Assembly (NCBI RefSeq): GCF_003474385.1
Contig: NZ_QUCY01000035.1
Coordinates: 1-19,943, forward strand
Direction of reading: 5' to 3'
Length of the DNA: 19,943 nucleotides
Origin: Senegalimassilia sp003474385
GTDB taxonomy: Bacteria > Actinomycetota > Coriobacteriia > Coriobacteriales > Eggerthellaceae
In this document: in pieces, positions 8,020 through 15,369 of the stretch
Layout: the number at the start of each line of letters is the position of its first letter
Position numbering within the stretch: the stretch's first letter is position 1
Made by a program: the position numbers and the translations under genes
The notes under the pieces: generated by a model
Databases searched by the model: none
What the model saw: the letters and a program-made list of their open reading frames with translations, nothing else
What the model was told of the DNA's origin: nothing

Positions 8020-8955
8020 ATGGAAGCCCAGCCGAAATGCAATCTGATCATCGACTCCTGCTGCGACCTCCCCTTCGAGGTGATCGACCGTTCCGGCGTG
8101 CAGCTGCTGGAGTTTCCCTATATCGACGAAAAGGGTGAGCATAGCGACGATCTGTATCGCACCATCACGCCGCATGAGTTCTACGAGGGCATGCGCACAG
8201 GTTCGCAGCCGTCCACGGCGCAGGTGCCTGTGACGGTGTTCCATGACGTGTTCTCGAAGGCCATCGAGAGCGGCGTTCCCACGGTGTATCTGAGCTTCAC
8301 CAGCGGCCTTTCCGGCAGCTTCAACACGGCGGTGATGATGCGCGACCAGTTGATCGCCGAGCACCCCGAGGCCGAGCTGTACGTGGTCGACACCTATCTG
8401 GCATCGGTCGCCGAGGCGCTTCTGGTTTACGAGGCGCTCAACCAGCGCGACAACGGCATGACGGCGCGCGAGCTGGCCGCGTGGGCCGAGGAGGCGCGCT
8501 ACTTCGTCGACGCCGAGTTCATGGTCGACGATCTGGAATCGCTGCGCCACGGCGGCCGCATCCCCAGCACCGTTGCCTATGCGGGCGCGAAGCTCGATGT
8601 GAAGCCGCTGCTCAACATCAGCATCGAGGGCAAGCTTGCACTGACGGGCGTGGCGCGCGGGCGCAAGAAGGGCATCAGGCAGCTGGCCGAGTACTGCTCG
8701 AAGCGCATGACCGATCAAATGCCGGGCCGTTGCGTGGTCATCGGCAACGCCGACTGCCCCAAGGACGCGGCGCGTCTGAAGGAGCTGCTGGCGAAAGAGG
8801 ACGACAACCTGCTGTTTTTGGAAAGCAGCATCGGGCCGGTCATCGGCAGCCATGTGGGGCCGGGCATGCTGGCTGTGGTGTTTTGGGGAGGCGATAGGCG
8901 CGAGGAGCTTTCAGTGGCCGATCGCATCGCCCGCAAGATCAAGAAAGAGGATTAA
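8020..8955 (+). CDS. DegV family fatty-acid-binding protein (second of a tandem pair)
   Basis: A 311-residue DegV protein with NLIIDSCCDLPFE as the first strand. It has GSQPST at 61-66, FTSGLSGSF at 93-101, RHGGRIP at 176-182 and IGPVIGSHVGPG at 271-282, the lipid carboxylate-binding and pocket motifs of the family. The start is supported by AAAGGAG five bases upstream of the ATG. It differs clearly in sequence from the first DegV, so the pair is an old duplication or two separate acquisitions rather than a recent copy. Different FakB paralogues in other bacteria prefer different acyl chains, and the same is plausible here. Three bases separate its stop from the next gene, implying translational coupling. 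Confidence 0.91.
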   Translation: MEAQPKCNLIIDSCCDLPFEVIDRSGVQLLEFPYIDEKGEHSDDLYRTITPHEFYEGMRTGSQPSTAQVPVTVFHDVFSKAIESGVPTVYLSFTSGLSGSFNTAVMMRDQLIAEHPEAELYVVDTYLASVAEALLVYEALNQRDNGMTARELAAWAEEARYFVDAEFMVDDLESLRHGGRIPSTVAYAGAKLDVKPLLNISIEGKLALTGVARGRKKGIRQLAEYCSKRMTDQMPGRCVVIGNADCPKDAARLKELLAKEDDNLLFLESSIGPVIGSHVGPGMLAVVFWGGDRREELSVADRIARKIKKED

Positions 8956-8958
8956 GCC

Positions 8959-9930
8959 ATGACGAAGGCTTTCGTGTTCGATGGAAACGATACGGTAGGG
9001 AATATGGTGGCCGATCGCCTGTGCGGTGCGGGCTGGCAGCGCGTAGGCGATGCGGGCGCTGCCGACGCCGTCCTCACCTACTTCACCACGCAAACCGCGC
9101 TCGAGGACGCGTACTTCGGCGACAACGGCATCGTTCAGGGCGCCCGAAAGGGTACCCAGATCATCGATCTGTCGTGCACCACGCCCACCTTCGCGCGCGA
9201 GCTCAACGCCATGGCCTGCGTCGCCGACCTGGTCGCCGTCGAGGCGCCGCTCGTGGTCACCGACGTGGCCGTGCCCGACGCGTTCGCGGTTCGCGAGAAC
9301 CTGGGCTGCTTCGTAGGCGGCGAAGAGGACTGCGTCGAGGCTGCGCGCGAGGTGCTCGACCTGCTGGTCGCCCACGTCACCGATGCCGGCGGCCCGGGCT
9401 CGGCCCAGCTTGCCCGCGCCGCGTACAGCCTGCAGGCTGCGGCGCAGCTGGTCGCCGCCGTGGAGGCGGATGCGCTGTACCACGCGGTGCGCACGTCTTC
9501 CGACATGGGCGAGATCGCCGGCATGCGTGCCGGTGCGATCACGCCGGCCGGCGATGCGCTGCTGGCCGCCGTCACCGACGGCCGCTTCGACGGCACCTAC
9601 ACCGTGGAGATGCTCATGGGCGAGCTTACCGCGGCCCTGACCACCGCCGACGATGCCGACCTTATCCTGCCGCAGGCTGAGGCCGTCCAGCGTCTGCTGG
9701 AGCTTCTGGCCATCATCGGCGGTTCGGACAAGGCTCCCTCGGCGCTGTCGCTGGTCTACCGCGAGGAGGACGCGTGCGCGAAGGAGGGTCTGGACTGGAC
9801 CCGCGCCGAGCAGACGTACGGCGACCATGATTACGACCATGACGATGAAGCCGACTGGGGCGATGATTACGGCGATGCCGGAATCATGGACGACGATGGC
9901 ATGACGGGCGCCTATCCCGGTTTTAATTAG
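8959..9930 (+). CDS. Divergent beta-hydroxyacid dehydrogenase-like protein, probably inactive, with acidic tail
   Basis: The overall plan follows the 3-hydroxyisobutyrate/6-phosphogluconate dehydrogenase family. There is an N-terminal Rossmann-like half with GTQIIDLSCTTPTFARELN at 65-83 (family: IDxSTxxP) and VEAPLVV at 94-100 (family: APVSG). An all-helical half starts with GGPGSAQLARAAYSLQ (144-159), and EMLMGELTAAL at 217-227 takes the place of the KDxxLA segment. Key positions are changed. The glycine-rich nucleotide motif is reduced to FDGNDTVGN (7-15), the catalytic Lys appears as Arg153 with Tyr156 replacing the usual Asn, and the Lys-Asp pair is Gly-Glu (221-222). A strongly acidic tail of about 35 residues (from 288, DHDYDHDDEADWGDDYGD) follows. 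This suggests a binding or scaffold protein rather than an active dehydrogenase. It is the last gene before a likely terminator and starts three bases after DegV. The family assignment is my reading of the motif order. Confidence 0.72.
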   Translation: MTKAFVFDGNDTVGNMVADRLCGAGWQRVGDAGAADAVLTYFTTQTALEDAYFGDNGIVQGARKGTQIIDLSCTTPTFARELNAMACVADLVAVEAPLVVTDVAVPDAFAVRENLGCFVGGEEDCVEAAREVLDLLVAHVTDAGGPGSAQLARAAYSLQAAAQLVAAVEADALYHAVRTSSDMGEIAGMRAGAITPAGDALLAAVTDGRFDGTYTVEMLMGELTAALTTADDADLILPQAEAVQRLLELLAIIGGSDKAPSALSLVYREEDACAKEGLDWTRAEQTYGDHDYDHDDEADWGDDYGDAGIMDDDGMTGAYPGFN

Positions 9931-10267
9931 GCGTCTTGCCCGTAAAGGGCGATCGAATGACGCATGAGGGTCCGCAAGGCGGTGGCCCGGCTGCTTGGAA
10001 GGGCGCAATTGCCGACGCATGCTGCCCGTTGCGTGCCGGGTGGCGCATTGCGGGCCCTTTTTGATGGTGTGGGCGATTACGCATTTGCTTGATCTGAGCG
10101 ATGCCGCAGCCGTGCGCCGCAGAGCCGGGTTGCGCGATGCGGGTCCGTTTCGTCGGCTGGGCGGCTGGGCCGTCGATTGGCGGGGCGAGCGCTACGTCGC
10201 AGCAGGCAGTGGCGCGTGCGGGCGGTTTCGACGCGCAATCGCGTAGGGAAGCGGGGAAGGGTCTGCT
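9931..10267 (+). other. Intergenic stretch without a supported gene
   Basis: This 337-base gap contains short open frames, including an 83-codon one at 9995-10246, but they lack a convincing ribosome binding site and read as Arg/Gly/Ala-rich noise. The first part holds the likely terminator of the preceding cluster. The last bases hold GGGGAAGGG, the ribosome binding site of the next gene. No good promoter hexamer pair is evident. Confidence 0.5.
9999..10062 (+). terminator. Probable intrinsic terminator of the malic enzyme-to-DegV cluster
   Basis: AAGGGC-GCAAT (9999-10009) can pair with ATTGC-GG-GCCCTT (10047-10059), with a two-base bulge, and an internal GCCCG/CGGGC stem (10024-10028 with 10051-10055) is an alternative fold. 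A run of five T (10058-10062) follows directly. The element lies 70-130 bases after the last stop of the plus-strand cluster. Confidence 0.5.
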
Positions 10268-11227
10268 ATGGAGTTCGAAGAATCGTTGGCTTGCTGCCGG
10301 CTGTGCCCGCGGGCGTGCGGCGTCGACCGCGCTGCCGGCGAGCGCGGCGCGTGCGGGGCCCAAGGGGAGCTGGTGGTTGCCCGTGCGGCATTGCATATGT
10401 GGGAGGAGCCGCCTATCAGCGGCTCTCGCGGCAGCGGCACCGTGTTCTTCTCGAACTGCCCGCTGCGATGCGTGTACTGCCAGAACCAAGTGATCGCCGA
10501 TGGGCGCGCTGGCGTGCCCGTTACGGTGGATGAGATGGCGGATATGTGCCTTGACCTGCAGCAACAGGGGGCGTTGAACGTCAATTTCGTCACGCCGACG
10601 CACTATTCGCCCCACATCCGCGCCGCCGTATCCCGTGCCCGTGCGCGTGGTTTGGCCCTGCCTGTGGTGTGGAACACCTCGGGGTACGAGACGGTGCAGG
10701 CTGTGCGGGACAACGTCGGCACGGTGGACGTGTATCTGACTGATTTCAAGTACTGCTCGAGCAGCCTTGCCCGCCGTTACTCCGCTGCGTCCGACTATCC
10801 CGAGGTGGCCATGGCGGCGCTTGAGGAGATGGTGCGTTGCGTGGGCGGTCCCGATGGCGATGAGGTGGACGGACAGCCGCGCCTCACGGGCGGGGTGGTG
10901 GTGCGCCACCTGATGCTGCCCGGCGCCTTGGAGGATTCCAAGCGCGTGGTGCGCACGATATGGGAGCGTTTCGGAAACGGTGTGCTGCTGTCGCTGATGA
11001 ACCAGTACACGCCGGTGCTCGCCGATGCGGCGCAAGCTGGGGATGCGTGGGCGCAACGCCAGCTTCAGCGCTGCCCTGAACTGGGCGGACGCGTATCTGA
11101 TGGCGAATACGAGGAGTTGCTGGACTATGCCGATTCGTTAGGCATCGAGGACTATTTCTGGCAGCAAGGGGGTGCGGCGAAGGACAGTTTCATTCCCGCG
11201 TTCGATTTAACCGGGGTGCCGCGGTAA
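10268..11227 (+). CDS. Radical SAM protein, pyruvate formate-lyase activase-like (COG1313 type)
   Basis: A 319-residue radical SAM protein. The cluster motif CPLRCVYC (64-71, CxxxCxxC) would bind the [4Fe-4S] cluster that cleaves S-adenosylmethionine, and the aromatic-rich FFSN segment before it is typical of activase-like members. An N-terminal cysteine group (Cys9, Cys10, Cys13, Cys17, Cys29 in CCRLCPRACGVDRAAGERGAC) may bind a further metal or cluster. NTSGYE and DVYLTDFKY are the conserved core strands of this subfamily. The ATG at 10268 is preceded by GGGGAAGGG with a seven-base gap. No glycyl-radical enzyme is adjacent, so the target is unknown. The next gene has its own promoter, so these are probably separate transcripts. 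Confidence 0.88.
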   Translation: MEFEESLACCRLCPRACGVDRAAGERGACGAQGELVVARAALHMWEEPPISGSRGSGTVFFSNCPLRCVYCQNQVIADGRAGVPVTVDEMADMCLDLQQQGALNVNFVTPTHYSPHIRAAVSRARARGLALPVVWNTSGYETVQAVRDNVGTVDVYLTDFKYCSSSLARRYSAASDYPEVAMAALEEMVRCVGGPDGDEVDGQPRLTGGVVVRHLMLPGALEDSKRVVRTIWERFGNGVLLSLMNQYTPVLADAAQAGDAWAQRQLQRCPELGGRVSDGEYEELLDYADSLGIEDYFWQQGGAAKDSFIPAFDLTGVPR

Positions 11228-11230
11228 TAT

Positions 11231-11244
11231 CGCACAAACGTTCT
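11231..11244. promoter_or_regulatory. LexA (SOS)-like box 1
   Basis: CGCACAAACGTTCT matches the Firmicutes/actinobacterial LexA consensus CGAACRNRYGTTYG with two differences (C for the first A, T for the final G), and the RNRY core is intact. It ends on the first base of the -35 hexamer of the downstream promoter. On its own it would be a weak call. Its value comes from the two better boxes next to it. Confidence 0.5.
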
Positions 11245-11272
11245 TGACCACGAACAAGCGTACGAGTATAGT
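11244..11272 (+). promoter_or_regulatory. Sigma-A type promoter of the radical SAM/DUF4130 repair pair
   Basis: TTGACC (11244-11249) and TATAGT (11267-11272) are separated by exactly 17 bases, giving five of six matches to each consensus hexamer. Transcription would start near 11279, leaving a short leader of about 37 bases before the ATG at 11316. Confidence 0.75.
11251..11264. promoter_or_regulatory. LexA (SOS)-like box 2, between -35 and -10
   Basis: CGAACAAGCGTACG matches CGAACRNRYGTTYG at all but one defined position (A for the second T of GTT). It lies wholly inside the spacer between the promoter hexamers, an ideal place for repression. Its centre is 20 bp, about two helical turns, from box 1. 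Confidence 0.7.
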
Positions 11273-11286
11273 ATGTGCCTACTACA

Positions 11287-11300
11287 CGTACGGATGTTTG
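11287..11300. promoter_or_regulatory. LexA (SOS)-like box 3, in the leader
   Basis: CGTACGGATGTTTG matches CGAACRNRYGTTYG with a single difference (T for the first A). It lies just downstream of the predicted transcription start and four bases before the AAAGGA ribosome binding site (11304-11309). With box 2 it brackets the start site. Confidence 0.62.
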
Positions 11301-11315
11301 TGGAAAGGACTGGCC

Positions 11316-12794
11316 ATGGATGTGCAGGAGAAGCTGGAGATCCTCGCCGATGCGGCGAAGTACGATGTCGCCTGCACGTCGTCGGGGTTGCAGCGCGGTT
11401 CGAAGGCCGGCTATGTCGGCAACGCGCTCGGCGCCGGATGCTGCCACAGCTTCACGCCCGATGGGCGGTGCATTTCGTTGCTCAAGGTTCTCATGACCAA
11501 CGTATGCGTATACGACTGCGCGTATTGCGTTAACCGTTGCAGCAACGAGGTGCCCCGTGCAGCGTTCGCGCCCGAAGAACTGGCCGATCTCACCATGGCG
11601 TTTTACCGCCGTAACTATATCGAAGGGCTGTTCCTCAGTTCGGGCGTCATCGGGTCGCCCGACCACACCACCGAGCTTATGATTCGCACGCTTCAGCTGC
11701 TACGCGAACATCACCGGTTTCGCGGGTATATCCACGCGAAGGCCGTGCCGGGTACCTCGCCGGAGCTCATCGATAGGCTTGGCCATCTTGCAGATCGCAT
11801 GAGTGTGAACCTCGAGCTGCCCAGTCAGACAAGCTTGAGCTTGCTATGTCCTCAGAAAACAAAGCAGCGAATCATAGCCCCTATGCGTCAAATCCGAGAC
11901 AACATGGCGCAGGACCGCGAGTCTCGCGGGATATCGCGTCGAAGCACAACGTATCTGCCTTCCACCCGTCCGAAGGAGCGGGGGCGTGCGTTCGTGCCGG
12001 CAGGGCAGTCCACGCAGATGATCATAGGAGCCACGCCTGAAACCGATTTCCAGATTCTCAACCTGTCGCAGGCGCTCTATAAAACCCTGCAGCTCAAGCG
12101 CGTGTTCTTCAGCGCCTATCTACCGGTAAGCTCCGATGAGCGCCTGCCGCAGAACATCGGGGTGCAGCTGAACCGTGAGCACAGGCTGTATCAGGCCGAT
12201 TGGCTGCTGCGCTATTACAAATTCGATGTATCGGAAATCATCAGCGCCGATGCCCCGAACTTGGAGATGGATGTAGATCCGAAAGCTGCATGGGCGGTAA
12301 GCCATCTGGATTTGTTTCCGGTGGAGGTGAACACGGCGCCGTTGGAAGTATTGCTGCGCGTGCCGGGGATAGGGCCACGTGGGGCCCGTTTGATCTTGCG
12401 AGCACGACGCACAACCTGTTTGCGGGAAGGGGAGCTTCGAAAGCTGGGGATCGCGTTCAAGCGGGCGCGCTATTTCATTACCTGCAACGGGAAGTACCAA
12501 GGCGACGGGGTGGAGTTTTGCACCGAGGCTTTGCGGGCGCAGCTGGCAAGCCCCATCGAAGGCGGTCGTCATGGCGCTCGCTCCGCCAAGGTGCTGCCCG
12601 GTCAGCTCAGCTTGTTCGGGTCCGAGGTCGGGCGCGCCGCCATAGGCGCGGGGGATAAGGCTGCCATGCCGGCAGGTGGCGCGATCGGGGCGCGGCAGCT
12701 GCAGGGGCCGGCGGCTGCCGAAGTCGCTGCGATAGCCGACGGGGTCTTCGGCTGGCAGCACGCGTTGCAGGGCCGGCAGAAGGTGCCCGCATGA
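11316..12794 (+). CDS. Radical SAM DNA modification/repair protein (TIGR03916-like), with HhH and clamp-binding motif
   Basis: A 492-residue protein. The radical SAM cluster motif is CVYDCAYC (64-71), preceded by conserved cysteines (42, 43, 52) and followed by CVNRC. The conserved LSSGVIGSPDHTTELM (107-122), HAKAVPGTSPELI (140-152), VNLELPS and APAGQSTQ-like FVPAGQSTQMIIGATPE (226-242) strands match the family named putative DNA modification/repair radical SAM protein. A helix-hairpin-helix, LLRVPGIGPRGARLIL (346-361), implies DNA binding. Near the C-terminus QLSLF (430-434) is an exact sliding-clamp-binding pentapeptide. After it comes an Ala/Gly-rich tail of about 55 residues. ATG 11316 is chosen from AAAGGA at 11304-11309; an in-frame ATG upstream lies within the promoter. 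It overlaps the next gene by four bases (ATGA). Its chemistry is unknown. Spore photoproduct lyase is a distant radical SAM analogy only. Confidence 0.92.
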   Translation: MDVQEKLEILADAAKYDVACTSSGLQRGSKAGYVGNALGAGCCHSFTPDGRCISLLKVLMTNVCVYDCAYCVNRCSNEVPRAAFAPEELADLTMAFYRRNYIEGLFLSSGVIGSPDHTTELMIRTLQLLREHHRFRGYIHAKAVPGTSPELIDRLGHLADRMSVNLELPSQTSLSLLCPQKTKQRIIAPMRQIRDNMAQDRESRGISRRSTTYLPSTRPKERGRAFVPAGQSTQMIIGATPETDFQILNLSQALYKTLQLKRVFFSAYLPVSSDERLPQNIGVQLNREHRLYQADWLLRYYKFDVSEIISADAPNLEMDVDPKAAWAVSHLDLFPVEVNTAPLEVLLRVPGIGPRGARLILRARRTTCLREGELRKLGIAFKRARYFITCNGKYQGDGVEFCTEALRAQLASPIEGGRHGARSAKVLPGQLSLFGSEVGRAAIGAGDKAAMPAGGAIGARQLQGPAAAEVAAIADGVFGWQHALQGRQKVPA

Positions 12795-13642
12795 GCGCGG
12801 ATGCCATGCTGGAGCCGCTCGGCAATGTCGCGTATGTGCATGACGGCACCACAGAGGGGCTGCTTTCGGCTATTTTTCAGGCGTATGCGCTTCATGAGCA
12901 GCCCGAGGACTTTTCGAGCGAAGCGGGGTTGCAGCCTCGGTTGGGGCAAAGCGTGCGATATATCGAAACCGATGCGGCGCTGGCATCGCGCGTTAAGGCG
13001 GGAATCGTGCGAAAGGCAGGGCTGGATGCTTGGGATGCGGTGTTGCACGCATCGCTGTCAGATGACCCTTCGGCTGGTGTTGCGGTATACCGGTTCGTCC
13101 GGCATGTCATGGCGCGGCCTGCCGCTGCGAATGCCGGTTTGATTCGCAACATGGCTCACCCTATTGCCGGTCCCGTTGCACGCCTTGACCGTTCGGTGAT
13201 GAACGAGCGGCATCTCATGATGCAGTTCCTGCGTTTCGAGCACTTTGAAAACGGCATATGGTTCGCAAAATGCAACCCCAAGGCCAATGTGGTGCCGTTG
13301 CTCATGGGCTGGTTTGCGGGTCGGTTCAACACCGAGCGTTTCGTCATATACGACGAGGTGCATCAGGTTGCGGGCATCTACGATGGTGCAAATTGGTATA
13401 TTGCGCAAACCGATGAGGTGCATCTGCCGCAGCATTCCGATGAAGAGGCCGCAATGCAGGCGGCGTGGAAAGGTTTTTACGATGCTATGGCCATCTCAGC
13501 TCGTTACCACCCGGAGCTTCGAAGGCAGTTCATACCGAAACGGCTGTGGCGAAATATCGTGGAGCTACATGATGAGACGGCGGCAGGCAGCGCGAAGAGC
13601 GCATTGCCTGCCGCCGCAATACCTTCGGGAAGACGGCTGTAA
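12791..13642 (+). CDS. DUF4130/TIGR03915-like putative DNA metabolism protein
   Basis: A 283-residue partner of the preceding radical SAM gene, overlapping it by four bases (ATGA), so translation is coupled. The N-terminus VAYVHDGTTEGLLSAIFQAY (13-32) corresponds to the family's YDGTFEGFLxAVFxxY opening. The C-terminal FYDAMAISARYHPELRRQFI and PKRLWRNIVE segment matches the conserved end that also occurs fused to uracil-DNA glycosylase domains in other bacteria. Family members are found almost always beside a TIGR03916 radical SAM protein and are predicted to act in DNA repair or modification. The biochemical role is unknown. No membrane segment or signal peptide is present. The last 25 residues are Ala/Ser-rich and probably outside the domain. 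Confidence 0.88.
   Translation: MSADAMLEPLGNVAYVHDGTTEGLLSAIFQAYALHEQPEDFSSEAGLQPRLGQSVRYIETDAALASRVKAGIVRKAGLDAWDAVLHASLSDDPSAGVAVYRFVRHVMARPAAANAGLIRNMAHPIAGPVARLDRSVMNERHLMMQFLRFEHFENGIWFAKCNPKANVVPLLMGWFAGRFNTERFVIYDEVHQVAGIYDGANWYIAQTDEVHLPQHSDEEAAMQAAWKGFYDAMAISARYHPELRRQFIPKRLWRNIVELHDETAAGSAKSALPAAAIPSGRRL
13580..13614 (+). other. Long hairpin overlapping the 3' end of the DUF4130 gene
   Basis: GCGGCAGGCA (13580-13589) pairs with TGCCTGCCGC (13605-13614), and GCGC (13590-13593) with GCGC (13599-13602) extends it around a GAAGA loop. The structure lies inside the last coding bases. No T-run follows, so it may stabilise the message end rather than terminate transcription cleanly. The following 144 bases to the convergent gene (13643-13786) hold no gene and no clear terminator. 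Confidence 0.45.
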
Positions 13643-13786
13643 ACCGCGATCGCATACGTGAACGATTGTCCTTCTGCTGTCGTAACGCCTCTGGGTAGGC
13701 GCACGGGAAAGGCGCTCGGTCGGAGAGGGGCGTTGCTTTCGAGATGCCGCCGATGCCGGTCTTGAGCATCGTCGGCAAGACTCTCG

Positions 13787-15028
13787 CTACAGCGTACGTG
13801 CCGCGTTGTCCGGGTCGATCGACATGCTCTGGAAACGGTCCTCCATATACTGATTGTCGAAGTGATCGTCAATGAAGCGGGAGATGGCGTTATCGGGAGC
13901 GACGCCGGTCTCGCGTTGATACCAGCGGTCGAGCGACATCAAGGTCATGCCGCAGTCCACTATCATCAATGCGGCGCATACGGTGGTCAGCGTATACCGC
14001 CAGTTCCAAGGAATGCGGTTGACCAGCCTCAGCATCCAGGGAAGGCATAGCTTCACCCAGAACAATCCCAACACGCCCCACGTGGCCATGAACATGCCGT
14101 TGGTGCGGCCGTCGATGGAAAGGAACGTTCCGGTGTAGTCCCAGGCAACGATGCCGAAGGCGAACTGCATGAACCAGCTGACCGCATATTCAAACGCCCC
14201 GCCGATCACGGCGCTCACCAGGAAGATCACGGGGAGAGGCGCTTTGTGGAAGCGGTTGAGCGCCATGGTCATCAGCATCGCGCCTACGCCGTAGATGGGA
14301 CTAAAAGGCCCGAACAGCAATCCGGCACGGTCCTCGTAAACGCCAGGGTCCACTACCAGCACATGATACACGGTTTCGATAACAAGACCGAGCACGCTGC
14401 ACACCACGAATATCCAGAACAGGTTGAAGAAGTTCAGGGTGATGTAACCGCGTCCGGTGGGATCAAGGCCGAGCGTGCCGTCCTCTGCTTGCTCCCTGGT
14501 CTCCATGTCGCGCAGCTTGCGGCGCAGCTCTCGCTCGCCGGCGAGCGTCGGGTCGAGGTAGGACTGCATGGCAATCAGGAACACCGCCACCACGGCATGG
14601 GGGATGACGTTGGCTCCCAGGCCATTGAGCATGATGGAGCAGATGATGATGGCGGCCAAAATGAATATCATGGCCTCGGTGCCATGGGCGGCATGCTTGC
14701 GTTTGTTCCGCAGCAAGCGGATGCCGAAGATAGCGAACATGGTGGCTAGCGCCGTGTACAGCACCGTTTCCACCACAAAGATGACCACGGTTGCGGTGGA
14801 GGCTTCGACATCAAGGCTGCCGGACGTGAACTCCAGCACCATGGTTACGATGGTGATCGCCAAAAGCACCGCGGTGGCTCCGCCTGCTACAAGGCACAGC
14901 ACGCCGAACACCTTCACCGCCAAGGGGAGGCGTTTGCGATCGATGGCGTCTCGGTCGGCTCGGTAGCGCTTTTTCACCATGGGGGAGGGCGTCACGTTAG
15001 GGGAAGTTTTTTGTTCGTCGTTAGTCAT
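13787..15028 (-). CDS. Multi-pass membrane protein, putative ABC transporter type IV (CmpB/PF06541-like)
   Basis: A 413-residue integral membrane protein. After a polar start come hydrophobic segments at about 38-66, 78-105, 118-134 and 141-156, a charged cytoplasmic-looking linker (160-192), and a second block with segments at about 199-225, 247-258, 266-292, 312-332 and 346-365. The second block carries LLFGPFSPIYGVGA (237-250), FEYAVSWFMQFAFGIVAWDY (279-298) and GMFMATWGVLGLFW (311-324), which match the CmpB-type putative permease family. The C-terminal 40 residues are polar. The ATG at 15028 follows GGAG with a short gap. Function is not established. The family is annotated as an ABC transporter component, yet no ATPase subunit is adjacent here. 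It converges on the DUF4130 gene. Confidence 0.82.
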   Translation of the reverse strand: MTNDEQKTSPNVTPSPMVKKRYRADRDAIDRKRLPLAVKVFGVLCLVAGGATAVLLAITIVTMVLEFTSGSLDVEASTATVVIFVVETVLYTALATMFAIFGIRLLRNKRKHAAHGTEAMIFILAAIIICSIMLNGLGANVIPHAVVAVFLIAMQSYLDPTLAGERELRRKLRDMETREQAEDGTLGLDPTGRGYITLNFFNLFWIFVVCSVLGLVIETVYHVLVVDPGVYEDRAGLLFGPFSPIYGVGAMLMTMALNRFHKAPLPVIFLVSAVIGGAFEYAVSWFMQFAFGIVAWDYTGTFLSIDGRTNGMFMATWGVLGLFWVKLCLPWMLRLVNRIPWNWRYTLTTVCAALMIVDCGMTLMSLDRWYQRETGVAPDNAISRFIDDHFDNQYMEDRFQSMSIDPDNAARTL

Positions 15029-15369
15029 GAAACTCCAAAAGGGATATCGCGTTCGCAGGATGGCGGGTTCTTGCCGCGAACCAGTATAACCAGATACCAG
15101 CGATAGTTTGACAAGAGCGGTTAACAGTTCGGTTGCGATGCGAATTTAAGACCGTCTGTGCTTTTGCTCGCATGAGCAATGATAGACACGGGACGGTGGT
15201 TCGGCGAAATGCGCAAGAGCCTATGGGAGGGAGGTCCATCCTCTTTTCGTCGCATGCGGGTACGTAACGTGTCCGGCTATATCTTGGCGTTGATGGTTGT
15301 ACCTTTTATGGGATAGGCTTTGAGAATCCGGGTTGTTGTCGTACAATAGTCCGACACGCATTTTCGTGT
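15029..15369. other. Intergenic region between the membrane protein gene and tRNA-Thr
   Basis: No supported protein gene. On the minus strand TTGTCA (complement of 15109-15114) and TATACT (complement of 15083-15088) could serve the membrane protein gene, but the 20-base spacer is long, so this is weak. The right end carries the tRNA promoter. The middle (about 15140-15310) shows nothing I can assign. Confidence 0.4.
15320..15347 (+). promoter_or_regulatory. Promoter of tRNA-Thr
   Basis: TTGAGA (15320-15325) and TACAAT (15342-15347) are separated by 16 bases, each with five of six consensus matches. The predicted start is about 15 bases before the mature tRNA, a typical arrangement. Confidence 0.65.

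Noticed and set aside
7648..8853. A 401-codon minus-strand frame opposite the DegV genes
   Set aside because: A shadow of two well-supported DegV genes with no recognisable domain.
9923..11056. A 377-codon minus-strand frame opposite the PflA-like gene
   Set aside because: The composition is noise-like, while the plus-strand frame carries a clear radical SAM motif.
15320..15347. A second LexA site near the tRNA promoter
   Set aside because: No CGAAC-N4-GTTCG-like sequence is found there. The SOS-like boxes are confined to the 11231-11300 promoter.
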